A DNA stretch of 64,000 nucleotides from contig NZ_PPFB01000001.1 of NCBI RefSeq assembly GCF_002899455.1, positions 6,642,501-6,706,500 of the forward strand, written 5' to 3'. Position 1 is the stretch's first letter, and every line of letters begins with the position of its first letter. Below the pieces are notes generated by a model. It did not search any database, was not told the origin of the DNA, and saw only the letters and a list, made by a program, of their open reading frames with translations. The stretch is from Streptomyces sp. DH-12 (GTDB lineage: Bacteria > Actinomycetota > Actinomycetes > Streptomycetales > Streptomycetaceae). Positions 47,699-55,073 of this stretch are shown here, in pieces. Position numbers and translations under genes: made by a program.

Positions 47699-48691
47699 TC
47701 ACATTCCCCAGCGCAGCCCGGGCGTACGCACCGGCGCGTCCCACAGGCGGAGCAGCTCCTCGTCGACCTGGCAGAGGGTGACGGAGGCGCCCGCCATGTC
47801 CAGGGACGTGACGTAGTTGCCGACGAGGACGCGGGCGACCGGGACGCCGCGCTCGCCGAGCACCCGCTGCACCTCGGCGTTGAAGCCGTACAGCTCCAGC
47901 AGCGGCGTGGCGCCCATGCCGTTGACCAGCACCAGCACCGGGTTGCGCGGGGTGAGGTCCTCCAGAATCGCGTCGACGGCGAACTCGGCGATCTCGCCGG
48001 ACGTCATCATCGGGCGCCGCTCGCGGCCCGGCTCCCCGTGGATGCCGATGCCCAGCTCCAGCTCCCCGGCCGGCAGGTCGAACGTCGGCGAGCCCTTGGC
48101 GGGCGTGGTGACGGCGCTGAGCGCCACGCCGAAGCTGCGGGAGTTCTCGTTCACCTGCTTCGCGAGCGCCTCCACCCGCTCCAGCGGCTGCCCCTCCTCG
48201 GCCGCCGCGCCCGCGATCTTCTCCACGAACAGCGTCGCCCCGGTGCCCCGGCGGCCCGCCGTGTACAGGCTGTCGGTCACCGCCACGTCATCGTCGACCA
48301 GCACCTTCGCGACCTGGACGCCCTCGTCCTCGGCCAGCTCCGCCGCCATGTCGAAGTTGAGTACGTCGCCGGTGTAGTTCTTCACGACGAACAGCACTCC
48401 GGCCCCGCTGTCCACGGCCGCCGCGGCCCGCACCATCTGGTCGGGCACCGGGGAGGTGAACACCTCGCCGGGACAGGCCGCCGACAGCATGCCGGGGCCG
48501 ACGAACCCGCCGTGCAGCGGTTCGTGCCCCGAGCCGCCGCCGGACACCAGGCCCACCTTGCCCGCGACCGGGGCGTCCTTGCGGACCACCACCCGGTTCT
48601 CCACGTCCACCGTCAGCTCGGGATGGGCCGCCGCCATACCGCGCAGCGCGTCCGCCACCACGGTCTCCGGAACGTTGATCAGCATCCTCAC
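47699..48691 (-). CDS. dhaK: Dihydroxyacetone kinase substrate-binding subunit
   Basis: A 330-residue DhaK. The substrate loop is GLVSGGGSGHEPLHGGFVGP, and the histidine that binds dihydroxyacetone covalently as a hemiaminal lies in LELGIGIHGEPGRE. The segment FVVKNYTGDVLNFDMAAELA is also diagnostic. The start is GTG 48691 with a GGAG-type site upstream; ATG 48685 is an alternative. First gene of the PTS-dependent dhaKLM operon for glycerol/dihydroxyacetone use. Confidence 0.95.
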   Translation of the reverse strand: MRMLINVPETVVADALRGMAAAHPELTVDVENRVVVRKDAPVAGKVGLVSGGGSGHEPLHGGFVGPGMLSAACPGEVFTSPVPDQMVRAAAAVDSGAGVLFVVKNYTGDVLNFDMAAELAEDEGVQVAKVLVDDDVAVTDSLYTAGRRGTGATLFVEKIAGAAAEEGQPLERVEALAKQVNENSRSFGVALSAVTTPAKGSPTFDLPAGELELGIGIHGEPGRERRPMMTSGEIAEFAVDAILEDLTPRNPVLVLVNGMGATPLLELYGFNAEVQRVLGERGVPVARVLVGNYVTSLDMAGASVTLCQVDEELLRLWDAPVRTPGLRWGM

Positions 48692-49414
48692 GGGTATCTC
48701 CTAGGGAGCTCGGCAGGCGGGTTGTCGACCTGCGTTCTTACTGGTCAGAGTGGTTACAAGCAGCTCTTGGTCTTGACGGTTCGAGGCGGTCGGAAGCGGG
48801 CTGTGGCGGTACTGACGCTGACTTGATGCTGACTTTGGTGACGGATCGCCAGTTCTGCGAGCTGGTTCGTTGCCGGTCGGCCGGGAGCGCCGCTACCGGC
48901 AGTATCGGCCTTGCGGCAGTGAAGGTCACGTGGGCGAACCCTCACAGGTCGTGTCGGCCCTCCTCATCCCTGGCCGCGGCCCCGTGAGGCTTGGCGGCGC
49001 GCGTACCTGGAAACGTCTACCCCCGAACGGCCGTCGTGACGGGAGCCGAACGAGGCGGGGAGGGGCCTTTCGCGGGTGTGCCCTTGCACCTGAGGCCGGG
49101 AGCGGATCCACCGCTCGCCTCGCTGCCGGGGGCCGCACCCTTCCTGCGCTCGCCCGTCGACGCCCTCGGGTCCCCGCTCGACGCCCTCCTCCCCGAGATC
49201 GCCGCAGAACGCCCACCGCTTCCGTTCCGTCCACCGCCGCCACCGTCTCGCGGGGCGGGTGCGCTTCGCGCACAGGGCGAACCGGTCCAGCGCCCTGGTA
49301 CGGGGACCGGCGGCGGAGGACCCGGCCGCCGTCGGTGTCGACGTCACCTCGCTGGAGGAACCACGGCACGCCCTGAGCCGTGGTCTCACCGGAGACCGGG
49401 GTGTGAATGGCAAC
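48692..49414. other. Long stretch without a recognisable gene
   Basis: About 720 bases upstream of dhaK and of the methyltransferase at 49445. The first 200 bases are AT-richer and include TGATGCTGACTTTGG (48822-48836), which recalls the TGCTGACT repeat near 3771 and 4162. A plus-strand open frame ends at a stop near 49414 with GDRGVNGN, and another runs 48991-49473, but neither shows a known protein pattern. It may hold eroded genes. Confidence 0.4.
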
Positions 49415-49429
49415 TGATAACCGTTTCCA
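49415..49429. promoter_or_regulatory. Zur-type box upstream of methyltransferase
   Basis: TGATAACCGTTTCCA is an imperfect 7-1-7 palindrome that matches 12 of 15 bases of the box at 54978. It agrees with the AT-rich TGAAAAT-N-ATTTTCA form used by actinobacterial Zur repressors. It ends 15 bases before the GTG start at 49445, so binding there would block transcription or initiation. Confidence 0.55.
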
Positions 49430-49444
49430 CCTGTAGATTCGTCC

Positions 49445-50287
49445 GTGCCCACGGACGGACGAGAGACGGATGAGGTGGCGCGGGCGATGGGCGTGAGCAT
49501 GGGGACGGCCAGGGCGTGGGTGGAGCGCTGGGAACGGCAGCAGGAGCGGTACGCGGTGGACCGCGAGGAGCGGTTCACCGTGATCGCGGACGTCGTCGAG
49601 CACGTCACCGCCGGCCGTGCCCGCCCCCTCCTGCTCGACCTGGGGTGCGGGCCCGGCTCCCTGGCCGCCAGGCTCGCCGCCCGTTTCCCGCACGCGGAGA
49701 TCGTCGCCGCCGACATGGACCCCCTGCTGCTGGAACTGGGACGCACCCACCACGCCGACGCCGCCCGCTACGTCGACACCGTCATCGGCGAGGAGGGCTG
49801 GACCGAGGCCCTGGCACTGGAACGCCCCCTGGACGCCGCCGTCTCGACGACCGCGCTGCACTACCTGCCCGAGCCGGCGCTGCTGCGCACCTACCGCTCC
49901 CTCGCGTCCCTGCTCCGCCCCGGCGGCGTCCTCGTCAACGGAGACCACTTCCCGCCGGACGCGGCGCCGTGCGCGGACCTCACCGCCCACGTGGGCCGGC
50001 GCAGGGCGGAGCGCACGGGCGGCCGCACCCCGGAGGACTGGCGGTCCTGGTGGGACGCCGCGGCCCGCGACCCCGAACTGGCCGACCTGCTCGACGAACG
50101 CGGACGGCGCCGGGCCGTCCATGCCGGGAACGGCGGCGACGAGCAGGTCACGGTGAGCCGCCACGCCGAACTGCTGCGCCGGGCCGGCTTCGCCCACGCC
50201 GCGCCGGTCTGGCAGTTCGGCGACAGCACCGTCCTGGTGGCGGTCATGGACGGCGCACCCGCGGCCCGTGACCGAGTCGGGGCATGA
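49445..50287 (+). CDS. SAM-dependent methyltransferase (Zur-box gene)
   Basis: A 280-residue class I methyltransferase. The SAM loop is LLLDLGCGPGSLAARLAARF, followed by AEIVAADMDPLLLELGRTHH, the acidic segment ALERPLDAAVSTTALHYLPE and LLRPGGVLVNGDHF. The N-terminal 45 residues are helical and may form a lid. GTG 49445 is chosen because it follows the Zur-like box closely. Together with the second methyltransferase at 54223 it could serve as the C-, N- or S-methylating activity of the nearby assembly line, which shows no internal methyltransferase domain in the part seen. Confidence 0.8.
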   Translation: MPTDGRETDEVARAMGVSMGTARAWVERWERQQERYAVDREERFTVIADVVEHVTAGRARPLLLDLGCGPGSLAARLAARFPHAEIVAADMDPLLLELGRTHHADAARYVDTVIGEEGWTEALALERPLDAAVSTTALHYLPEPALLRTYRSLASLLRPGGVLVNGDHFPPDAAPCADLTAHVGRRRAERTGGRTPEDWRSWWDAAARDPELADLLDERGRRRAVHAGNGGDEQVTVSRHAELLRRAGFAHAAPVWQFGDSTVLVAVMDGAPAARDRVGA

Positions 50288-50326
50288 GGCCGCCCGGGGG
50301 AGAGCGGTCCCGGAGAACCGGACTCA

Positions 50327-50917
50327 TCAGGATCTCGTCCCGGTCGTCACCGGGCGCCACGCGCAGTGCGCCCGGCCGCCGGCCGACCTCGGTCCGGTCC
50401 GCCTGGCGGGAGAAGCCTCAAGTCCCGGACCGGATCTCACGGTGAGCCGCAGCCGTTCCAGGCCCGTCTCGTCGTGTGTGGCGCCCCTGGCACGCCGCAT
50501 CAGCGCGGTGCCGATGCCCCTGCCCCGGAAGCGGAGGTGCGTCTGGACGTGGTTCACCATGCCGCAGCGCGCCACGGGGAGATGCCGCTCGAGACGCAGG
50601 ACCATCCAGCCCGCGAGCGCGCCGTCCACGGTCGCCGGAGGAAGTCTGCTCCGGTCCGGGGAGAGCCCTCGCGTGATTCCTCCGACTGCGGGCCGAAGCG
50701 CCGCCGCGGTCACCGGAGGCGGTGGGCGGTCCACGGGGACGACCGCTCCACCGGCGTTGATCACCGCCGCCCGGCACGCGGTGAGTTCCTGCCGGACGGC
50801 CGCGGTGGCGTCCCGGGGCCGTCCGGGCTGCGTGATCACGGGAGCGCGCACCGTCTCATGCGCTGTCGCACCGGTAAGCCCGCCGGCCTGCGGCTGCCTT
50901 ACCTCTTCCCTCCGCAT
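50327..50917 (-). pseudogene. GNAT-family acetyltransferase with frameshifted C-terminus
   Basis: The minus strand encodes a GNAT protein with an acetyl-CoA-binding loop RFRGRGIGTALMRRA and the following GLERLRLTVRSGPGLEA. Soon after this, near 50420, the frame shifts. The annotated tail is arginine-rich nonsense, while the next frame continues with a sensible ending (QADRTEVGRRPGALRVAPGD then DRDEILM). A one-base insertion or deletion explains this; it may be a true mutation or a sequencing error. Without the correct C-terminus the protein is likely inactive. It is divergent from the His-rich gene across a palindrome. Confidence 0.6.
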
Positions 50918-50932
50918 GCGCGGTCGCGAGCG

Positions 50933-50946
50933 TCACCCTAGGGTGA
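50933..50946. promoter_or_regulatory. 14-bp palindrome between divergent GNAT and His-rich genes
   Basis: TCACCCTAGGGTGA is a perfect palindrome lying 16 bases from the GNAT start and 64 bases from the His-rich gene start, a natural place for a shared operator. It does not look like a Zur box; the regulator is unknown. Confidence 0.55.
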
Positions 50947-51010
50947 TCCGGTAGCGCGGCAGTGGCCGTCGTACGGGCGGCCGCCCGCTCGACCGCATCA
51001 GGAGGACCTC

Positions 51011-51313
51011 ATGACGTCCGCCACCGAGCACCGCACCCACGAAGCCCATGACCACCGGCATGAGGAGGGCTGCGGGCACGTCGCCGTCCCGCACGGCGAC
51101 CACGTCGACTACATGCACGACGGACACATCCACCGCGCGCACGACGGGCACGTCGACGAGTGCACCGCCACCGGTCACAGGCCGCACGAGGACCACGAAC
51201 ACCGGCACGGAAGCGGCTGCGGGCACGTCGCCGTGCCGCACGAGAACCACGTCGACTACGTGCACGACGGGCATCGGCACGCCGCCCACGAGGGGCACTG
51301 GGACGACCACTGA
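51011..51313 (+). CDS. Histidine-rich metal-binding protein with internal duplication
   Basis: A 100-residue cytosolic protein in which 27 residues are histidine, with four cysteines (two in GCGHVAVPH, two in the second half). It consists of two tandem copies of about 42 residues, each holding CGHVAVPHGDHVDYMHDGH or its near copy CGHVAVPHENHVDYVHDGH and a further H-rich run. ATG 51011 follows GGAGGACCTC. Proteins of this kind bind or store zinc, nickel or cobalt; in Streptomyces similar ones sit with zinc-limitation genes. It is followed by a hairpin and by decayed cobW and rpsR genes, supporting zinc. Confidence 0.85.
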   Translation: MTSATEHRTHEAHDHRHEEGCGHVAVPHGDHVDYMHDGHIHRAHDGHVDECTATGHRPHEDHEHRHGSGCGHVAVPHENHVDYVHDGHRHAAHEGHWDDH

Positions 51314-51318
51314 GTCCT

Positions 51319-51337
51319 CCGGACCACCCGGGTCCGG
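51319..51337 (+). terminator. Hairpin after the His-rich gene
   Basis: CCGGACC (51319-51325) and GGTCCGG (51331-51337) pair with a 5-base loop, just after the stop at 51313. Confidence 0.5.
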
Positions 51338-51361
51338 CCACGGACGCGGACGGAGCGGACG

Positions 51362-51830
51362 GTGAGCGCGGGCCGGGCACGGCTGCCGGTCGCGATCGTC
51401 GCCGGACTCCACGCCGACGCCCGCCGGGCGGCCGTCGACGAGATCCTGCCGCGGTGCCCGGTGCGGTCGCCCCGCACCACGATCCGGCGTCCGCCGTCGA
51501 CGGTGCGGTGCACCGGACCGTGCGCGACGCCGACGGCCTGCTCGGCAGCGGCGACGCGCCCCTGATGAGCGACTGCTGCGCGCTGCGCGAGGACCTCGTC
51601 CCGGAACTGACGCGGCTCGCGGAAGCGGGCGGCCGCCGGCCGGCCGTCGTGGAACTGCGGGACTCCCTCGAGCCCCACGGCATGGCCCCGGTCATCGCGT
51701 CCGAGGGCGCACCGCTCGCACTGACCGGGGTGGCCGCCGTGGTCGGCCCGGCCCCGGTCCTGCCGTACCTGTCCGACGGCGACGACCTCGCCGAGGCGGG
51801 CCTCGACGCGCTGGCACCGACCGGCGCACC
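51362..51830 (+). pseudogene. Decayed CobW-type GTPase metallochaperone
   Basis: Reading from GTG 51362 gives [20 protein letters not shown]. The frame then breaks near 51460 and continues as [60 protein letters not shown] and [14 protein letters not shown], after which the sequence ends in ribosomal-protein DNA. These blocks match the N-terminal 150 or so residues of actinobacterial CobW/COG0523 zinc metallochaperones, with the metal site CxCC here reduced to DCCALRED. The GTP-binding loop, GxGKT-like in the family, is missing and the C-terminal domain is lost. It is dead, a remnant of a Zur-regulated operon. Confidence 0.65.
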
Positions 51831-52025
51831 GCGAAACGCGCCAGTCCGCCGGACGCCGCCGGCATCACCCACGTCGACTGCAAGGACACCGACCTGCTGC
51901 GCAGGTTCATCCCCGACCGTGGGAAGATCCGCAGCCGCCGGGTGACCCATGTGCACGCCGGCAGCAGCGGCAGACAGCGCGAGCCGTCAGGAACGCGCGC
52001 GAGACGGCCCCGCTTCCCTGCGACT
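51831..52025 (+). pseudogene. rpsR: Decayed ribosomal protein bS18 (zinc-free paralogue)
   Basis: The plus strand reads [40 protein letters not shown]. After a frame break near 51950 it continues as [20 protein letters not shown]. These are the recognisable body and C-terminal helix of ribosomal protein S18, whose usual sequence is ...YKDTNLLRKFISDRGKIR followed by RQQRQxARAVKNAR. No intact start or stop remains. In Streptomyces a second, zinc-independent S18 with other ribosomal paralogues and a CobW gene is induced in zinc starvation; here only ruins remain. Confidence 0.75.
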
Positions 52026-52195
52026 CCCGACGGCACGGCTGGAGCCGGTCCGTCGGGCCGTGCCGAAGAGCGGGATCGAGGTGTCCGCCTCGCCCGCAAG
52101 GCGGGACGGGCACCCTCCCGGCTCCGGCCGAGCAGGGGACACTCGCACGGACACGCTCGTACCGGGGCGCCCCTCGCTGCCCGTGGCGACCGGGG

Positions 52196-52948
52196 TCAGC
52201 GCTTCTCGTACGGATCCGACGGCTCCGCGATGTGTCGGACGGTCGCGGCGTCCAGCACCGGGGGCCAGGCCGCCGATGACCCCAGTTCGCCTTCGGGGTG
52301 CCAGGCGCCTGTCACCACCACCCACGTGTCGGCCTCCGGTGCGTCCGCACCGCGGACCTCCACCCTGACCGCTGTGGCGTCGGCCGCGCAGCACGCGACC
52401 CGGAGCCGGGTCACGTACCAGGCGCCGCCGTCCCCGTGGGTGACGAACCCGGTCAGCCGGACCGTGCGGCCCTTCAGCGAGTACCCGCTGTCGTAGACGG
52501 CGCGAGTGCTGAACTCGGCCAGGCTCAGGTCCACCGGGTCCCCGGCGGGCAGCGCGGGGAACGTGCCGACATTCTCCGCGGCGCGTCGGGCCTCTTCGCG
52601 CGCGGCGCTGTAGGAACCGAGCGCGGGCGGCGGAAAGAGGAGCAGGGCGGCTGCGGGCAGTGCGAGCAGCCAGGCGACGCGCGGGCCGCCCGCATGGGAG
52701 TGGACGTGGCCGTGTCCGTCCTCGGCCGGGTGCGCGCTCCGGTCCACGGAAGCGGTGCCGTCCCGTGCCGCTCGCGCCGTCGACGCTGCCCGCGCCAGAC
52801 CGAGCAGCACCAGCAGCGCCCCGGACGCGATCAGGCAGGGCCGCAGCCCGGCCTGCACGTACCGCAGATACAGGTCGCTGAACAGCGAGATCCGCAGCAC
52901 CGCGGCGCCGACCAGCAGCAACAGCACGGCGGGACCGTACCGCCTCAC
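52196..52948 (-). CDS. TIGR03943-family membrane subunit of putative permease
   Basis: A 250-residue membrane protein. The N-terminal two hydrophobic helices ([40 protein letters not shown]) are followed by a His-containing loop ([15 protein letters not shown]), a third helix and a soluble domain with [20 protein letters not shown] and [20 protein letters not shown]. This is the TIGR03943 pattern, always found with an UPF0718-type permease. GTG 52948 overlaps the permease stop by four bases. The His-rich loop suggests a metal substrate, consistent with zinc or cobalt context; the transported substance is not proven. Confidence 0.85.
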   Translation of the reverse strand: MRRYGPAVLLLLVGAAVLRISLFSDLYLRYVQAGLRPCLIASGALLVLLGLARAASTARAARDGTASVDRSAHPAEDGHGHVHSHAGGPRVAWLLALPAAALLLFPPPALGSYSAAREEARRAAENVGTFPALPAGDPVDLSLAEFSTRAVYDSGYSLKGRTVRLTGFVTHGDGGAWYVTRLRVACCAADATAVRVEVRGADAPEADTWVVVTGAWHPEGELGSSAAWPPVLDAATVRHIAEPSDPYEKR

Positions 52949-53976
52949 AGCACCCACCACCCCACGAGCGCACTGCTCGCCACCGCGACCACCCAGGTCG
53001 CGGACGAGAACCGGATCGCGAACGTCCGCCCGAACGTGCCGGCCTGAAGCGCGAACAGCTTGAGGTCGACCATCGGGCCGACCACCATGAACGTCAGTTG
53101 CGCGATCGGTCCGAACCCGCTCAGCGACGCCGCCACGAACGCGTCCGCCTCGCTGCACACGCACAGCACCACGGCGAGGAGGGCCAGCAGGAGCACCGAT
53201 GCCCAGGCGGACGCCGTGAAGACGTCCAGCAGCGACCGTGGCACCGCGATGGTGAAGGTCGCCGCTGCCGCCGAACCCACTACCAGGAAACCCCCGGCGT
53301 GCAGGAAGTCGTGCTGGAGCCCCGCCATGAAGGAGCCCGCGCGGGAGGCGCCGGCCCCGGCCCCGGCCGTCGGTGCTCCCGGCAGCCGCAGCCATTCCTT
53401 CCTGCCGAAGCGTGCCCACAACCAGCCCATGGCGACGGCGGTGACGAGCGAGGCGACGAGCCGGGCCACCACCATCAGCGGCTGGCCGGGAAACGCGAGG
53501 GACGTGGCGACGAGGACGACGGGATTGATCGCGGGCGCGGAGAGCAGGAACGCCAGCGCGGCGGCCGGAACGACCCCGCGCCGCATCAGGCTGCCGGCCA
53601 CCGGCACGGACGCGCACTCGCAGCCGGGAAGCACCACACCGGCCGCGCCCGCGACGGGTACGGCGAGAGCCGGGCTGCGCGGCAGCAGTCGGGTGAAGAC
53701 GCGCTCGGGCACGAACGCACCTATGGCCGCGGAGACCAGCGCGCCGAGCAGGAGGAACGGGACGCCCTGGACGACGACGGCGGTGAACACGGTCCACCAG
53801 GCGGCGACGGGCGGAGTGTAGAGGTCGAGCGCGAGCATCGGCCCGAGGGTCCCGGCGACCGTGATGATCGTGACGAGTGCGAACCCGCCGAGAAAGAGGT
53901 GCACGACCGCCCGCACGACGAGGCGCACGACATCGGTGAGCCCGCCCCGCCTCTCGGCGTACTCCTGATCGCTCAC
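52945..53976 (-). CDS. UPF0718/YraQ-type permease
   Basis: A 343-residue polytopic membrane protein with about eight helices. The family signature is VVLPGCECASVPVAGSLMRR followed by GVVPAAALAFLLSAPAINPV, plus a second repeat-like segment VLCVCSEADAFVAASLSGFG. GTG 53976 is chosen because the longer frame begins in GC-rich non-coding DNA; the ribosome site is weak. Its stop overlaps the start of the TIGR03943 partner. The pair is thought to export or import a small metal complex. A Zur-like palindrome lies 183 bases upstream, divergent to the methyltransferase. Confidence 0.88.
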   Translation of the reverse strand: MSDQEYAERRGGLTDVVRLVVRAVVHLFLGGFALVTIITVAGTLGPMLALDLYTPPVAAWWTVFTAVVVQGVPFLLLGALVSAAIGAFVPERVFTRLLPRSPALAVPVAGAAGVVLPGCECASVPVAGSLMRRGVVPAAALAFLLSAPAINPVVLVATSLAFPGQPLMVVARLVASLVTAVAMGWLWARFGRKEWLRLPGAPTAGAGAGASRAGSFMAGLQHDFLHAGGFLVVGSAAAATFTIAVPRSLLDVFTASAWASVLLLALLAVVLCVCSEADAFVAASLSGFGPIAQLTFMVVGPMVDLKLFALQAGTFGRTFAIRFSSATWVVAVASSALVGWWVL

Positions 53977-54158
53977 GTCACTCGTCTCGCCGCACGGCAA
54001 CACCGATGCGCCGCCCGCGGGAAGCCGCCGAAGAGGTGACCGCGCGGTGCCGGACCAGGACACCTTACTGAGGCACCTCCGGCTGCCGGGCCCCAGGGCC
54101 TCGGGAGACCCGGCGGACCCGGCTGACGACGCGTCAACGCCCCTTGCACCTTTCTAGT

Positions 54159-54171
54159 AATGAAATTCATT
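54159..54171. promoter_or_regulatory. Zur/Fur-type palindrome between permease and methyltransferase
   Basis: AATGAAATTCATT is a perfect 6-1-6 palindrome inside the AT-rich stretch TAATGAAATTCATTTCTGAT (54157-54176), which stands out against the surrounding GC-rich DNA. It lies 51 bases before the methyltransferase ATG (54223) and about 180 bases before the permease start, and is similar in style to the box at 54978. Confidence 0.5.
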
Positions 54172-54222
54172 TCTGATTACTGTACGGGGCGAACCGTGAG
54201 GCATCGAGTCTTTGGAGCAGTG

Positions 54223-54975
54223 ATGAGCGACCCCTACGAGCGGTCCGCCGAGTACCTCGACATCCTGATCGCCGAGTCGTGGGAGCCGCTGGCTCCGGCG
54301 CTGGCGGACGTCCTGTCGCACGTCCGCGCCGGAACCGGGGCCGTGGTGGACCTCGGGGCCGGGTCCGGCCGGGGCGTGCGCGTCATCTGCGAGGCGCTGC
54401 CGCGGGTGCCGGTGCTCGCCGTCGAGCCGTCCGCCGCGATGCGTGCCGTCCTGCTCGCCCGGGTTCACGAGGACGACGGACTGCGTGAGCGCGTCACGGT
54501 GGTTCCCGGTGACTGCACGAGCGCCGACTGGCCCGACGGTGTGCGGGCCGTGGTGGCCCTGAACATGATCGGCCACCTGTCGCCCGGGCAGAGGTGCGCG
54601 CTGTGGAGCCGCGCCGCCCGGCAGCTCGCCCCGGGCGGGGCGCTGGTGTTCAACCTCGCTCCGCCGTTCACCCCGGTGGAGGTGGAGCGGGTGCGGACGG
54701 CCCGGGCCGTCGTCGGCGAGCTGGAGTACGAGGGCTGGGCGAGCGCGCGTCCCACCGGAGCGGACGAGATCACCTGGCGCATGGACTACGGCGTCCTGCG
54801 TCAGGGCCGGCCGCTGGCCGGGACGTCGGTCGAGTACCGCTGGTGGGTCGCCACGGAGGGCGCGCTGGCGGCCGAAGTCGCCGAGGCGGGACTGGTGTTG
54901 CGCCGGACCGGTGATTCCGCTCTGGGGCTGTGCGTTCTCGAGCGCGCGAGCGATCTGGCACCACAAGTTGGTTGA
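54223..54975 (+). CDS. SAM-dependent methyltransferase next to the NRPS
   Basis: A 250-residue class I methyltransferase. The start ATG 54223 follows GGAG at 54214. Motifs: GAVVDLGAGSGRGVRVICEA (SAM loop), VPVLAVEPSAAMRAVLLARV, VVPGDCTSADWPDGVRAVVA and LAPGGALVFNLAPPFTPVEV. Three bases after its stop, a Zur-type box precedes the first NRPS gene. The location makes it the best candidate to supply a methyl group to the metallophore, for example C-methylation of a thiazoline or O/N-methylation. Confidence 0.82.
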   Translation: MSDPYERSAEYLDILIAESWEPLAPALADVLSHVRAGTGAVVDLGAGSGRGVRVICEALPRVPVLAVEPSAAMRAVLLARVHEDDGLRERVTVVPGDCTSADWPDGVRAVVALNMIGHLSPGQRCALWSRAARQLAPGGALVFNLAPPFTPVEVERVRTARAVVGELEYEGWASARPTGADEITWRMDYGVLRQGRPLAGTSVEYRWWVATEGALAAEVAEAGLVLRRTGDSALGLCVLERASDLAPQVG

Positions 54976-54977
54976 TC

Positions 54978-54992
54978 TGATAATCATTTTCA
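54978..54992. promoter_or_regulatory. Zur box upstream of the metallophore NRPS
   Basis: TGATAATCATTTTCA is a 7-1-7 palindrome with one mismatch, extended by outer GTTGA/TCAAC arms (54971-54975 and 54990-54994). It is almost identical to the TGAAAAT-N-ATTTTCA operator of actinobacterial Zur. It sits 82 bases before the NRPS ATG at 55074, in a 98-base gap that must hold the promoter, and is by far the most AT-rich part of the neighbourhood. Confidence 0.75.
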
Positions 54993-55073
54993 ACTAGGTT
55001 CATCGGTGTTCCGCCTCCCCCGGATCTCTCTGCGGGGGAGGTGTCGCCCTGCCCGCCTTTCGACGGAGACCGG

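Noticed and set aside
48991-49473. 160-codon plus-strand frame before the methyltransferase
   Set aside because: Pro/Arg-rich, no ribosome site, overlaps the Zur-type box and the methyltransferase start; probably non-coding.
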